This document shows, one piece after another, positions 25,042-33,502 of a stretch of 64,000 nt of DNA. The notes under the pieces were generated by a model. It was not told the DNA's origin, did no database searches, and saw only the letters and a list, made by a program, of their open reading frames with translations. Each line of letters opens with the position of its first letter. The stretch's first letter is position 1. The DNA lies in the NCBI RefSeq assembly GCF_004016445.2, contig NZ_SADT02000001.1, forward strand, positions 167,630 through 231,629, read 5' to 3'. A program made the translations under genes and the position numbers. The DNA is from Mesorhizobium sp. M2E.F.Ca.ET.219.01.1.1. GTDB lineage: Bacteria > Pseudomonadota > Alphaproteobacteria > Rhizobiales > Rhizobiaceae.

Positions 25042-25440
25042 TCAGCGCTTGGCCTTCGATCTGTTGAGGGCCACGGCTTCGCGAACGAGCGCCTTCAGCG
25101 CAGCTTCGTCGACCCTGTCGCCTTGCTTGAAATCGATGGCGCGCCTCGTGTTGCCTTCGAGGCTGGAGTTGAAGAGCTTCTTGGGATCGGGCAGCGCCGC
25201 GCCCCTGGCGAAGGTCAGCTTGACGACGGCCTTGTAGGTTTCGCCGGTGCAGATGATGCCGGCATCCTCCCAAACCGGCACGCCGCGCCATTTCCAGGTC
25301 TCGATCGCTTCGGGCGCGGCCTGCCGGATCAGGGCGCGGAGCCGGGCAAGCATCTCGCCGCGCCAGTCGCCCAGTTCCTCGATCCTTCCGTCGATCAGCT
25401 CGGACGCAGACCTGCCGTCCTGCTCGCCGTCTTCTTGCAT
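25042..25440 (-). CDS. DUF1801 family protein
   Basis: 132 residues. The segment PEAIETWKWRGVPVWEDAGIIC and the downstream KLTFARGAALPDPKKLFNSSL are characteristic of DUF1801 (YdhG/IscX-like fold), small proteins with a conserved tryptophan-lysine core. GAGGAGA before the ATG at 25440 supports the start. It is the last gene of a possible ArsR-led operon, 78 bp after another DUF1801 gene. A perfect 9-bp inverted repeat at 24976-25009 lies downstream. Function unknown. Confidence 0.82.
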   Translation of the reverse strand: MQEDGEQDGRSASELIDGRIEELGDWRGEMLARLRALIRQAAPEAIETWKWRGVPVWEDAGIICTGETYKAVVKLTFARGAALPDPKKLFNSSLEGNTRRAIDFKQGDRVDEAALKALVREAVALNRSKAKR

Positions 25441-25518
25441 GTCTGGTCTCTCCTCGATGCTAGATATGAGATCGCCGCCGTGGTCCTTCGGGAGGCGGCG
25501 CTTGATCCTTCCTTGCGC

Positions 25519-25968
25519 TTACATCCGTTCGCCGGGCAGCCGGCTCGCCTGTTTCACCCAGGAAACGAACCGCTCCTCGTCGAGCCGATCTTCTTCATGG
25601 ATATGGACATAGCGCGTGTCCCTGCTCTTGGATTCGACCGGAGGCACGGGGTCCAGCGACAGGCCACGAAAGAACGCCACCTTGATGTATTTGGCGAAGC
25701 AATGGATGCCGAGGAACCAGCCTTCGCCTTCCATGCCGTAGAATGGAGAATTCCATTTGACGGCCTTTTGCACATTGGGAATGGCTTGCACGATGAGCTG
25801 GTCGAGCCGTCGCGCGACCTCGCTCTTCCAGCCCGGCAGCGCCGCGATATAGGCCTGCACGGGAGCGTCGCCATGGCCCTTGGCGATCTGCGGATTGCCG
25901 CCCGAAAGCAGGACCGGCTTCGTGTCCGGGGATCTTGCGGCAGTCGGGCGCGATCTCGCCTTGGCCAT
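25519..25968 (-). CDS. DUF1801 family protein
   Basis: 149 residues. After a basic N-terminal tail it has VKWNSPFYGMEGEGWFLGIHCFAKYIKVAFFRG, the classic DUF1801 core with the K-W-N-x-P-x-Y motif. The start codon overlaps the stop of the upstream small membrane protein (TGATG), showing coupling. Two DUF1801 paralogues of different subtypes in one operon is notable. Operon context with an ArsR regulator, an AHSA1 protein and a VOC protein resembles clusters often seen in soil bacteria, but no function is established. Confidence 0.85.
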   Translation of the reverse strand: MAKARSRPTAARSPDTKPVLLSGGNPQIAKGHGDAPVQAYIAALPGWKSEVARRLDQLIVQAIPNVQKAVKWNSPFYGMEGEGWFLGIHCFAKYIKVAFFRGLSLDPVPPVESKSRDTRYVHIHEEDRLDEERFVSWVKQASRLPGERM

Positions 25969-26201
25969 CAGGCCGGTCCCACGCGCTCGCGCGCTGCCCC
26001 GCCACGTGATTTGGCGGCATAAGGCAGCACGAACATATAGAGCCCGCTGAACAGCAGCAGGAAAAGCGGGATCAACGGCGAATAGACGATCCAGGCGGGC
26101 GGCGGGCCCATGGCCATGGCGGCGAAATTGGCAATGACGGTAACGGTGAAGATGATCGACAGCCAGCGATGAAGCTGCCTGATCCATTTGCTCCAGTCCA
26201 A
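25968..26201 (-). CDS. small membrane protein, two helices
   Basis: 77 residues with two hydrophobic helices at about residues 13-32 and 38-60, separated by GPPPAW, and a short basic tail. No named family recognised, though similar short proteins accompany ArsR/AHSA1 operons in alphaproteobacteria. It overlaps the downstream DUF1801 gene by one base and follows the VOC gene by 39 bp. Role unknown. Confidence 0.7.
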   Translation of the reverse strand: MDWSKWIRQLHRWLSIIFTVTVIANFAAMAMGPPPAWIVYSPLIPLFLLLFSGLYMFVLPYAAKSRGGAARERVGPA

Positions 26202-26240
26202 TCTAACCTCCTTTGCAAATGACGAGACGGATCGAGCTCT

Positions 26241-26633
26241 CTACCAGCGCGCCAGCTGCGAAAGCTGAATGAGGTTGCCGCAGGTGTCGTTGAGCTGCGC
26301 GATGGTGGCGCCCGTCACAGCGGTCGGCGCCATGGCGAAGTTGCCGCCATTGGCCTTGATGCGCTCATGGTCGGCGTTGATGTCGTCAGTGAACAGCATC
26401 AACGCCGGCTGGCCCTGCTTGAAGATGGCCTGCTGGTAGGTTTTTGCCGCCGGATTGTCGTTGAGCGCCAGTTGCAGCTCGGTGCCGTCCGGATCGTCGG
26501 GCGAAGTAACGGTCAGCCAGCGAAACGGTCCATTGGTGAAGTCGGCCTTCTTGGTGAAGCCCAGAACGTCGGTGTAGAAACCGAGAGCCTTCTCCTGGTC
26601 GTCGACATAGATGCTGGTCAGCTTGATCTTCAT
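26241..26633 (-). CDS. VOC-family protein (glyoxalase fold)
   Basis: 130 residues. MKIKLTSIYVDDQEKALGFYTDVLGF is the canonical opening of a VOC domain, and GTELQLALNDNPA and DTCGNLIQLSQL supply the later metal-ligand strands with glutamates or related residues. The start at 26633 has GGAG eight bases upstream. It belongs to the ArsR-AHSA1-VOC unit. Substrate unknown; in comparable operons it may act on stress metabolites. Confidence 0.88.
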   Translation of the reverse strand: MKIKLTSIYVDDQEKALGFYTDVLGFTKKADFTNGPFRWLTVTSPDDPDGTELQLALNDNPAAKTYQQAIFKQGQPALMLFTDDINADHERIKANGGNFAMAPTAVTGATIAQLNDTCGNLIQLSQLARW

Positions 26634-26710
26634 TTTGATGTCTCCATTGCTCACGCCTGCGGTTTGCCGCCCCGCCAGGATCGTGTCTGTGTTTTGAAGC
26701 TTTGCGGACC

Positions 26711-27121
26711 TCAATCGATCCGCGAAAGCAACTGCTCCAGGGCCGTGATGTTGCGCTTCCAGCCCACCGTAGCGCCGCGGTAGTACGGCTCCTGGTCGGC
26801 GCGGAAGCCGACCTGCTCCATGCGCAGATGCGTGCCCGTGCTCGTCGGGGTCAGCGTCCAGGTGACCACGCTCTCGAGGTCCTTGGTGTCCCAGCTGTAG
26901 GATAAGGTCCGGTTGGGCTCGACCGTCCGCACCTGGCAGTCGACGCCTCCCCACTCCGCGCTCATCTTGAAGCGGTGGTCCACGACCGGCTTGAAGTTGT
27001 TCTTCATCAGCCACTCCTCGATGAGATGCGGTTGGGTGAGCGCGCGCCAGATCTTTTCCGGCGGAAAAGCTATCTCGCGCTCGACGATGACGGAGCGCGT
27101 TGCAGCTGAAACTTCGTTCAT
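26711..27121 (-). CDS. AHSA1/SRPBCC domain protein
   Basis: 136 residues of the START/Bet v1-like SRPBCC fold. IVEREIAFPPEKIWRALTQPHLIEEWLM is the standard AHSA1 opening, and RTLSYSWDTKDLESVVTWTLTP forms the central strands. The fold encloses a hydrophobic pocket. Its start overlaps the stop of the arsR-type gene by four bases (ATGA), the common ArsR-AHSA1 pairing. Ligand unknown. Confidence 0.9.
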   Translation of the reverse strand: MNEVSAATRSVIVEREIAFPPEKIWRALTQPHLIEEWLMKNNFKPVVDHRFKMSAEWGGVDCQVRTVEPNRTLSYSWDTKDLESVVTWTLTPTSTGTHLRMEQVGFRADQEPYYRGATVGWKRNITALEQLLSRID

Positions 27122-27441
27122 TGATCCATCCTTTTGAGCAGGTCCTCCAGATCGTCGAACCGGCTTTCCCAAAACCCCGCCATGTCGCGCGCCCAGTCCA
27201 TCAGCGGCGCGAGCGCCTTGAGCTGCGCGCTGTAGTGGGTCTGGCGCCCTTCATGGCGGTCGCGCACCAGCCCAGCCTCCTTGAGCACGCCGAGATGCTT
27301 CGACACCGCCGGCTGCGACACACCTGCCTGCGCGGTGAGGGCTCCGACCGTCTGCTCGCCCTGGCGGCACAGACGTTCGAAGATGGCGCGCCGGGTCGGA
27401 TCGGCAAGCGTCCTGAACAGCATATCGTGCGCGGTCGTCAT
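27118..27441 (-). CDS. ArsR-family transcriptional regulator
   Basis: 107 residues. A winged helix spans about residues 5-85: LADPTRRAIFERLCRQGEQTV, recognition helix AGVSQPAVSKHLGVLKEAGLV and wing RHEGRQTHYSAQ. There is no C-V-C metal motif in the recognition region, so it is not a classical arsenic sensor. It heads a six-gene minus-strand operon (ArsR, AHSA1, VOC, small membrane protein, two DUF1801). A perfect-looking operator lies directly before its start codon, fitting autorepression. Confidence 0.93.
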   Translation of the reverse strand: MTTAHDMLFRTLADPTRRAIFERLCRQGEQTVGALTAQAGVSQPAVSKHLGVLKEAGLVRDRHEGRQTHYSAQLKALAPLMDWARDMAGFWESRFDDLEDLLKRMDQ

Positions 27442-27445
27442 TTCT

Positions 27446-27471
27446 AATCAATAACCTGGTGGCTATTGATT
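27446..27471. promoter_or_regulatory. candidate operator of the ArsR-type regulator
   Basis: AATCAATAACC (27446-27456) and GGCTATTGATT (27461-27471) form an inverted repeat with 10 of 11 pairs and a four-base centre, ending five bases upstream of the arsR-type start codon. The 11-4-11 layout suits a dimeric winged-helix repressor. Confidence 0.6.
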
Positions 27472-27588
27472 GACGTATAACCGTCGGGATATGTATGAGT
27501 CAAGCAGCGAATTGGGACGGCCCGGCCGCGACGGTGGATCGCCACCGGCATGCCGGTATGGGCCGAACGATATTGAACAGGCGTCCGC

Positions 27589-28059
27589 TTAAGACGACGG
27601 ATCGGCCGCCGGAAAGGTCAGATCCCGCAGCAGCGTCGAAAGCTCGGGCTCGTCGATGAGCAGGGCAGCATCTGCCGGCGGCAGCCATGCGCGTTGCCGG
27701 TTCGCGGCCTCCCGCCAATCGGCAAGTTCCTCCGTGACTTGAAGGAGAAAGACCGAAACATCCACGCGAATGAAGCCATCGGTCATGCGTTTCCAATAGG
27801 AATAGGTACCGGCAGGCTGCTTGAGGGCCTTGCCGAGAACACCGGCCTCTTCCTGGGCTTCGATCGTTGCCGCCTTGCGTCCGCTCTTGCCCTTCATGGG
27901 CCAGCCCTTGGGCACGATGAAGCGCCGCGTGGTGCGCGAGGTGACGAGCAGCACTTCGAGACCGCCGTCTTCCCGCAACCGAAACGGAATGGCCGCCACC
28001 TGGCGGATCCGTTGCCCTTTCTTGGCTCGGCGAACTGCTTTCTTCTTGGTTGTTGCCAT
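27589..28059 (-). CDS. Nudix hydrolase, diphosphoinositol-phosphate-hydrolase-like
   Basis: 156 residues. The Nudix box region reads KGWPMKGKSGRKAATIEAQEEAGV: the metal-binding E-x-x-E-E part is kept (EAQEEAG) while the usual first Glu and the Arg before REUXEE are changed to Lys and Ile. This variant is typical of the DIPP-like Nudix group in alphaproteobacteria, which act on diphosphoinositol or dinucleoside polyphosphates. The basic N-terminus (KKKAVRRAKKGQR) is also common there. Start at 28059 is the most likely; ATGs at 28092 and 28083 are in frame. Confidence 0.82.
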   Translation of the reverse strand: MATTKKKAVRRAKKGQRIRQVAAIPFRLREDGGLEVLLVTSRTTRRFIVPKGWPMKGKSGRKAATIEAQEEAGVLGKALKQPAGTYSYWKRMTDGFIRVDVSVFLLQVTEELADWREAANRQRAWLPPADAALLIDEPELSTLLRDLTFPAADPSS

Positions 28060-28132
28060 CCCAAATTCCGGTGAGAGCAGCATCCCTGCCATACGCTATC
28101 GGCGCAGGCAAAAACCTGTCCCCTGCAAACCC

Positions 28133-28236
28133 TAGAGCGCCTCACCGTTTCGTGGAAACGGCGAACCGCTCTATTTCTCTGTCTTGACGCAATTCCTGAC
28201 GGAAAACCGTGTCACACTTTTCCTGGAATTGCTCTA
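28133..28236. repeat. composite palindromic repeat (families B1 + B2)
   Basis: Part one: outer arms TAGAGCG (28133-28139) and CGCTCTA (28167-28173) with an inner perfect hairpin CCGTTTC-GTG-GAAACGG (28145-28161). Part two: 28189-28232 with arms GCAATTCC and GGAATTGC and the core GACGGAAAACCG ... CACTTTTCC. Same architecture as 20494-20592. Located in the 248-bp gap between the Nudix gene and a small secreted protein gene; nothing else is seen there. Confidence 0.8.
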
Positions 28237-28307
28237 AAACCACCGCCCTTGCAATCGGGTATTTTGCCGGTAAGTAAGTCGGCTAATAAACTGAAAAAAA
28301 CAAAATG

Positions 28308-28613
28308 TCAGCGGCAAACCCGAGAAATCGTGTTGCCGACCGCTTCCATTCGACATGTCTGATCATATACCGGCACATTGGGCTGAGGCTGGCGCGTGGT
28401 CGGCCGGTCGAGCTCACGATAGATCTGCTGCTGCTGCTGGTACTGCTGCCGCTGCAATTGGTTCTGCAACTGCTGCAACTGGTTCTGCTGCACCAATGCG
28501 TTGCGGTTCGTCGGGATGACGACCTGGGCCGATACGCCGGAAGCCATGCCCACCAAGCCGGAGACCGCCAGGGCAGCTGAAATCAGAAACGTCGACAGGT
28601 AGCGGGGCGACAT
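28308..28613 (-). CDS. small secreted glutamine-rich protein
   Basis: 101 residues; family not recognised. Signal peptide MSPRYLSTFLISAALAVSGLVG with likely cleavage after GVSA. The middle (residues 40-65) is a run of Gln, Leu, Arg and Tyr (QLQQLQNQLQRQQ and QQQQQIYREL) likely to form a helix or coiled coil. The tail has two cysteines (QTCRMEAVGN and SRVCR end) that could pair. Probably periplasmic. Comparable short proteins with a C-terminal cysteine pair occur across Rhizobiales without assigned function. Confidence 0.65.
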   Translation of the reverse strand: MSPRYLSTFLISAALAVSGLVGMASGVSAQVVIPTNRNALVQQNQLQQLQNQLQRQQYQQQQQIYRELDRPTTRQPQPNVPVYDQTCRMEAVGNTISRVCR

Positions 28614-28814
28614 GGCTTCTTTTCCGCATGAAAAACAGAACCTCGATCTAATATAGGGTGTTGGACCGGCGCTGCCATGGTCAGCTGATCGATTGTCATG
28701 CCAAAGAAAATCCGGCCCGTGCCCCAGCGTTGCACTTGACGGCGGCGGCCGCCGGCGGCTCTAACAGCGGCTCCGCCCGTCCACGCGACTGGCCGGTTGG
28801 CAACGAGGGATTCG

Positions 28815-29399
28815 ATGAAAATCAGGTATAAGTTCGCCATAGCGATGCTGGCCGTCGCGAGTATCGTCGGTCCGCCGGCATTCGCGGCGCAGAACAAGGG
28901 CGACAAGGTTGCCGCTCAACCCGCCGACGCGGCGGCCAAGCCGCAGCTGCCGGGCGGCGCCTCGGCGCTGTCGGAAACGCATGGCGACTGGACGGTGAAC
29001 TGCCAGGTCACCGGCACCAACAAGGTCTGCAGCCTGTCACACCAGCAGTTCAACAAGCAGAGCGGCCAGCGGCTGCTGGCGATCGAATTGACGACCAAGA
29101 CCGGTCAGGACGCCGCGGGCACGCTGGCGCTGCCCTTCGGGCTTGCGCTCGCCAACGGCGTCGCGCTCGAAATCGACGACAAGAAGCTCGACGGCACGCT
29201 GCAGTTCAACACCTGCCAGGCGGTGGGTTGCCTGGTGCCGGTGACGTTCGATGCCGACATCACGCCGCTCCTGCAGAACACCACCACGCTGAAGATCAAC
29301 GCTATCGCCGCGGACACAATGCAGCCGATCTCCTTCACCATCTCGCTCAACGGTTTTGGAAGCGCGCTGGCCCGGACGGCGGATCTGTCGGCAGACTAA
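28815..29399 (+). CDS. IalB-family (invasion-associated locus B) secreted protein
   Basis: 194 residues with signal peptide (KFAIAMLAVASIVGPPAFA). The mature domain has ETHGDWTVNCQ, the cysteine pattern C...C in NKVCSLSHQQFN, LALPFGLALANGVALEIDDKK and FNTCQAVGCLVPVTFDAD, all hallmarks of the IalB family first named in Bartonella. In free-living rhizobia these are periplasmic proteins of unknown role. The ATG at 28815 has GAGGG five bases upstream; a TTG at 28797 is the only earlier in-frame alternative. Confidence 0.9.
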   Translation: MKIRYKFAIAMLAVASIVGPPAFAAQNKGDKVAAQPADAAAKPQLPGGASALSETHGDWTVNCQVTGTNKVCSLSHQQFNKQSGQRLLAIELTTKTGQDAAGTLALPFGLALANGVALEIDDKKLDGTLQFNTCQAVGCLVPVTFDADITPLLQNTTTLKINAIAADTMQPISFTISLNGFGSALARTADLSAD

Positions 29400-29425
29400 G
29401 CGGGCAAACACGGGCGCTCGTATTT

Positions 29426-29451
29426 GGGCGATCGGCGGAAGCCGGTCGCCC
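29426..29451. terminator. bidirectional terminator between IalB-family gene and kdpE
   Basis: GGGCGATCGGC (29426-29436), GNRA-type loop GGAA, GCCGGTCGCCC (29441-29451): an 11-bp stem with one G-T pair. It ends directly at the kdpE stop codon and lies between convergent genes; TTATTC follows on the plus strand. Confidence 0.6.
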
Positions 29452-30153
29452 TTATTCGTTTCCGTCCACCTCGCGCAGACGATAGCCCACCCCCGTCTCG
29501 GTGATGATGTATCGCGGCTGGTCCGGGGTCTTCTCGATCTTCTGCCGCAGCTGGCGGACATAGACCCTCAGATATTGCACGTCGGTCGTGTCGTTCCAGA
29601 TCTGCTTCATCAGGAACTGATGCGTCAGCACCTTGCCTGCATATTGCACGAGCATGCGCAGGATGTCGTATTCCTTGGGCGACAGTTTCACTTCCTTGCC
29701 CTCGACCTTGACGATGCGCTTCACTAGGTCGACGGAGAGGCCGCCGGTATGGAACACCGGCTTCTCGCCCTGCTGCTGGAACTTGTGGCGCAGCGCCACG
29801 CGGATACGGGCGACCAGCTCGTTCATGCCGAAAGGCTTTGTCACATAATCGTCGGCGCCAAGCTCGAGCGCCGAAACGATACCGGCCTCGTCGGTGCGGC
29901 TGGACAGGATCACGACCGGAATGTCGAGCCCGTCGCCGCGCCATTTGCCGAGCAGCTCCAGGCCGGTCATGCCGGGCAGGCCGAGATCGAGCAGGATCAG
30001 GTCGGGCCCCTCGGCCTGCACGAGTTCGATCGCCGCCTTGGCGTTCGGCGCCTCGGAGACCGTATAGCCTTGACTGCCAAGGCCGACGCGCAGCAGTTTG
30101 CGGATCGGCGGCTCGTCGTCGACGACCAATATGGAAACGGCCTGATTTGTCAT
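29452..30153 (-). CDS. kdpE: potassium response regulator KdpE
   Basis: 233 residues, OmpR/PhoB class. The receiver (about 1-120) has the acidic pair at the start (VVDDEPPIRKLL), the phosphorylated aspartate in LILLDLGLPGMTG and the lysine in DDYVTKPFGMNEL. The winged-helix output domain (about 130-230) contains LSPKEYDILRMLVQYAGKVL and DVQYLRVYVRQLRQKIE. It activates kdpFABC when KdpD signals potassium limitation or stress. The start overlaps the kdpD stop by four bases, and the gene ends at a hairpin terminator. Confidence 0.95.
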   Translation of the reverse strand: MTNQAVSILVVDDEPPIRKLLRVGLGSQGYTVSEAPNAKAAIELVQAEGPDLILLDLGLPGMTGLELLGKWRGDGLDIPVVILSSRTDEAGIVSALELGADDYVTKPFGMNELVARIRVALRHKFQQQGEKPVFHTGGLSVDLVKRIVKVEGKEVKLSPKEYDILRMLVQYAGKVLTHQFLMKQIWNDTTDVQYLRVYVRQLRQKIEKTPDQPRYIITETGVGYRLREVDGNE

Positions 30154-32885
30154 GCCGCATCATCCGTAAGGGGCGCGCCGGGCGCCGGCAAGTCAGCCGG
30201 CACCGGCATGCGGATGGTGAAGATCGCGCCCGGACGGTCGGTGCGGTTGGCCGCCGCGATCGTGCCGCCCATCGCCTCGATGAAGCCGCGGCTGATCGAC
30301 AGGCCGAGACCGGTGCCGGCGCGCACCTGGTCGCGTTTGCGCACGCGGTAGAAAGTGTCGAATATCCGCTCCAGGTCGCCCGGTGGGATGCCCGGCCCCT
30401 CATCCATCACCTGCAGGATGACGGCGCCGTTGTCGACCCAGGCCTGCAGCCGGATGATCGAGCCGGGCGACGCGTATTTGGCGGCATTGTCGAGCAGGTT
30501 GAACAGCGCCTGCTCAAACAGCACGGGATCCAGCCGCAGCATCGGCAGGTCGGCCGGGATGTCGGTCTCTATTTTGTGCTCAGCGGTGATCGTCTGCGCC
30601 CGGTTCAGAGCCGAGCCGACGACATCGCCGACATAATGGAGCGCGTAATTCGGCTCCATCGCGCCCGACTCGATCCTGGTCATGTCGAGCAGGTTGGCGA
30701 TGAAGCGATTCAGCCGCTCCGACTCGCTGACGACCGTCGACAAAAGCTCCGCGCGATCCTTTTCCGGCAGCGCCGGCGCGAATTCCTTCAGCGTGCCGGC
30801 CGCGCCCATGATCGCGGCAAGCGGCGTCTTGAGGTCATGCGAGATCGAGGTGAGCAGCGCCGAGCGCAACCGGTCCGCTTCAGCCGCGAGCCTGGCGCGG
30901 TCGACATCGTCGACGAGTTGGACGCGCTCGATGGCCACCGCTGCCTGGTCGGCCAGGGCGTCGAGCAGGCGCTGCTGCTCAGGCGTCAGCAGCGGTCCCT
31001 GCTTGTCGTTGTCGAGGCCGACCACGCCGATCGCGGTCCGCCCCGTCCGCAAGGGCAGATAGAGACGCTTTGCGCCGGGCAAGGTGTCGGCGCCGCGGCC
31101 GGCGGCGCGGTTGTGCTCCCAGGCCCAGCGGGCGGCCGCGATGTCGGCCTCGGCCAATGTATCGTCGGGCGGATAGCCGGCCTTGACGGTGATGGTGCCG
31201 TTTTCCGGCAGAAGCAGCACGACCCGGACCTTCAGCATCGAGGCGATCTGGAAGGCGGTGGCCCACAACACGTCGTCGAGCGTGCCGGCGCCGGCGAGCT
31301 TCTTGGAAAAGGAATAGATGTCCTCGGTGGCGCGCGCCCGCGAGCGCGCGGCGACGGCCTGGCGCTGCACGCGCGCCGTCAGATTGCTGGCGATCACGGC
31401 GACGACGACGAAGACGACGAAGGCTACGATGCTTTCCGGATCCCGGATCGTCAGCGTGTAGCGCGGCTCGAGGAAGAAGAAGTTGAAGGCAAGCGCGCTC
31501 ACGAAGCAGGCATAGAGCGCCGGCCAGAGCCCGAAGGTCACAGCCGCGGTCAGCACCGCCAGAAGCAGGACGCTGGCGAGATTGCGGACATCCAGGAACT
31601 GGTCGAGGATCGAGCTGACGGCCAGCGCGCCGACGACATAGACGGTCGAGATCAGATAGGGCCAGATCTGGAAAGACTTCTGCTCGGGCGCAGCCTTGAC
31701 GCGTACCTGCGGGGCGTCGCCATCGCGCTCGGCGCCCGAGATGACGTGGACGCTGATGTCGCCGGCGTTGCGGATCAGATCATAGGTGAGCGAACCCTCG
31801 ATCAGTTCGCGCCAGCGCGAACGGGTCGGTCGGCCGATGACGATATGGGTAAAATTGTTCGTCGTCGCGTGGCGCACGATGTCCTGGGCGACGTTCTGGC
31901 CCGGAATGGTGGCAATCTCTGCGCCGAGCTGCTCGGCGAGGCGGAGGTTCCTGGCCAGGCGGTCCTTGTCTTCCTCGGACATGCCGGCCAAACGCGGCGT
32001 GTCGATGTGAAGCGCCGTCCAGGGCGCGCGCAGCCGGTCGGCGAGCCGGCGCGCATAGCGGATACGGGCCGCGCCGCCAGGCTGCGAATCGACGCAGACC
32101 AGCACCCGCTCGCCGGCCGCCCAGGGGCCCGGAATGGCATGCGACTGCATGTGGTTGAGCAGCTGTTCGTCAACGCGCTGGGCGGTGCGGCGCAGCGCCA
32201 GCTCGCGCAGCGCCGTCAGATTGCCCGGCGAAAAATAGTTCTCGATGGCGCGCTGCGCGGTGTTGGGGAAATAGACCTTGCCGTCCTGCAGCCGTTTGAT
32301 CAGGTCGTCAGGGGTAAGGTCGATGATCTCGATGTCGTCGGCCTCGTCGATGATGGAATCGGGGACTGTCTCGCGCACCCTGACGCGCGTGATCTGGGCG
32401 ACGACATCGTTCAGGCTCTCGACATGCTGGATGTTCAGCGTGGTGTACACGTCGATGCCTTGCGCCAGGATCTCCTGCACATCGAGATAGCGCTTGGGAT
32501 GCCGGCTGCCTGGCGCGTTGGTGTGGGCAAGCTCGTCGACAAGGACCAAAGCAGGCCGCCGCCTCAGGATGGCGTCGATGTCCATCTCGTCGAGGGTCTG
32601 GCCGCGGTAATCAACCAGGCGGCGCGGAATCACCTCATAGCCGTCGACCAGCGCCTGGGTTTCCTTGCGGCCGTGGGTCTCCACGATGCCAATGACGACA
32701 TCGACGCCGTCGGCGCGGCGGGTGCGGCCCGCCATCAGCATCTCGTAGGTCTTGCCGACGCCGGGTGCCGCGCCAAGGAATATGCGCAGCCGGCCACGGC
32801 CCTCGCGCTCGGCATGCTCGAGGAGCGCGTCGGGGGAGGGGCGGTTCTCGGAGTCGGTCCTGTCGTCGGGCATCAGTCCAATCAT
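30150..32885 (-). CDS. kdpD: osmosensitive potassium sensor kinase KdpD
   Basis: 911 residues from the ATG at 32885. Order: N-terminal KdpD domain with Walker A GAAPGVGKTYEML and RHPKRYLDVQEIL; universal-stress-protein-like domain; four closely spaced transmembrane helices (about 405-510); GAF-type region; HisKA with phosphorylated histidine in SISHDLKTPLAAI; HATPase with NLLDNAAKYA and GTGLGLSISRGF. Phosphorylates KdpE. The start is uncertain: ATGs at 32885 and 32873 are both plausible, and a GTG at 32930 overlaps the kdpC stop. The N-terminal part is the target of cyclic-di-AMP or EIIA-Ntr control in other bacteria. Confidence 0.95.
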   Translation of the reverse strand: MIGLMPDDRTDSENRPSPDALLEHAEREGRGRLRIFLGAAPGVGKTYEMLMAGRTRRADGVDVVIGIVETHGRKETQALVDGYEVIPRRLVDYRGQTLDEMDIDAILRRRPALVLVDELAHTNAPGSRHPKRYLDVQEILAQGIDVYTTLNIQHVESLNDVVAQITRVRVRETVPDSIIDEADDIEIIDLTPDDLIKRLQDGKVYFPNTAQRAIENYFSPGNLTALRELALRRTAQRVDEQLLNHMQSHAIPGPWAAGERVLVCVDSQPGGAARIRYARRLADRLRAPWTALHIDTPRLAGMSEEDKDRLARNLRLAEQLGAEIATIPGQNVAQDIVRHATTNNFTHIVIGRPTRSRWRELIEGSLTYDLIRNAGDISVHVISGAERDGDAPQVRVKAAPEQKSFQIWPYLISTVYVVGALAVSSILDQFLDVRNLASVLLLAVLTAAVTFGLWPALYACFVSALAFNFFFLEPRYTLTIRDPESIVAFVVFVVVAVIASNLTARVQRQAVAARSRARATEDIYSFSKKLAGAGTLDDVLWATAFQIASMLKVRVVLLLPENGTITVKAGYPPDDTLAEADIAAARWAWEHNRAAGRGADTLPGAKRLYLPLRTGRTAIGVVGLDNDKQGPLLTPEQQRLLDALADQAAVAIERVQLVDDVDRARLAAEADRLRSALLTSISHDLKTPLAAIMGAAGTLKEFAPALPEKDRAELLSTVVSESERLNRFIANLLDMTRIESGAMEPNYALHYVGDVVGSALNRAQTITAEHKIETDIPADLPMLRLDPVLFEQALFNLLDNAAKYASPGSIIRLQAWVDNGAVILQVMDEGPGIPPGDLERIFDTFYRVRKRDQVRAGTGLGLSISRGFIEAMGGTIAAANRTDRPGAIFTIRMPVPADLPAPGAPLTDDAA

Positions 32886-32926
32886 GGTATGGGCCGGGGA
32901 TCGTGTCGATCCCCGGCGCGCGTGGA

Positions 32927-33490
32927 TCACTTCAGCTCGTCCAGCGCCAGGTTCAGCGCCAGCACATTGACCACCGGCTCGCCCAGGACGCCAAGCTCGC
33001 GAGCTTCGACATGGCCGTCGACGAGCGCCTTGACCTTGGCCTCGTCAACCCCGCGGGCCTTGGCGACGCGCGGCACCTGGAAGTAGGCGGCCTCGGGGCT
33101 GATGTCGGGATCGAGGCCGCTGCCGGAGGTCGTGACAAGGTCCATCGGCACCGGCGCGTTCGGGTTCTCCGCTTTCAGCTTCTCGGCGTCGCCCTTGATG
33201 CGCTCGATAAGCTTCGGATTGATCGGGCCGAGATTGGAGCCACCAGAGGAGCTGGCGTCGTAACCGTTGCCGGCGGCCGACGGCCGGCCGTGGAAGTAGC
33301 GGTCGCGGGCAAAGGCCTGGCCGATCAGCTCGGAGCCGATGACCTTGCCGTCCCTGGTGATCAGGCTGCCATTGGCCTGTTTCGGAAACAGCGCCTGGGC
33401 GATGCCGGTCATGCCGATCGGATAAATAAGGCCGGTCAGCACCGTGAAGAAGACGATCATGACAAAAGCGGGTCTGAGTTGCTTGAACAT
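32927..33490 (-). CDS. kdpC: potassium-transporting ATPase KdpC subunit
   Basis: 187 residues with one N-terminal membrane helix ([21 protein letters not shown]). The periplasmic domain has [23 protein letters not shown] and [13 protein letters not shown], both strongly conserved in KdpC, and the C-terminal [10 protein letters not shown]. KdpC stabilises the KdpFAB complex and affects ATP binding. It follows kdpB after 12 bp. Confidence 0.95.
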   Translation of the reverse strand: MFKQLRPAFVMIVFFTVLTGLIYPIGMTGIAQALFPKQANGSLITRDGKVIGSELIGQAFARDRYFHGRPSAAGNGYDASSSGGSNLGPINPKLIERIKGDAEKLKAENPNAPVPMDLVTTSGSGLDPDISPEAAYFQVPRVAKARGVDEAKVKALVDGHVEARELGVLGEPVVNVLALNLALDELK

Positions 33491-33502
33491 CGGAATAGAT
33501 CC

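Noticed and set aside
29838..33086. A very long open frame on the plus strand opposite kdpD and kdpE
   Set aside because: Its translation is rich in Arg, His, Gly and Asp with no domain pattern, and it lies fully antisense to well-supported kdpC, kdpD and kdpE. It is a GC-rich codon artefact.
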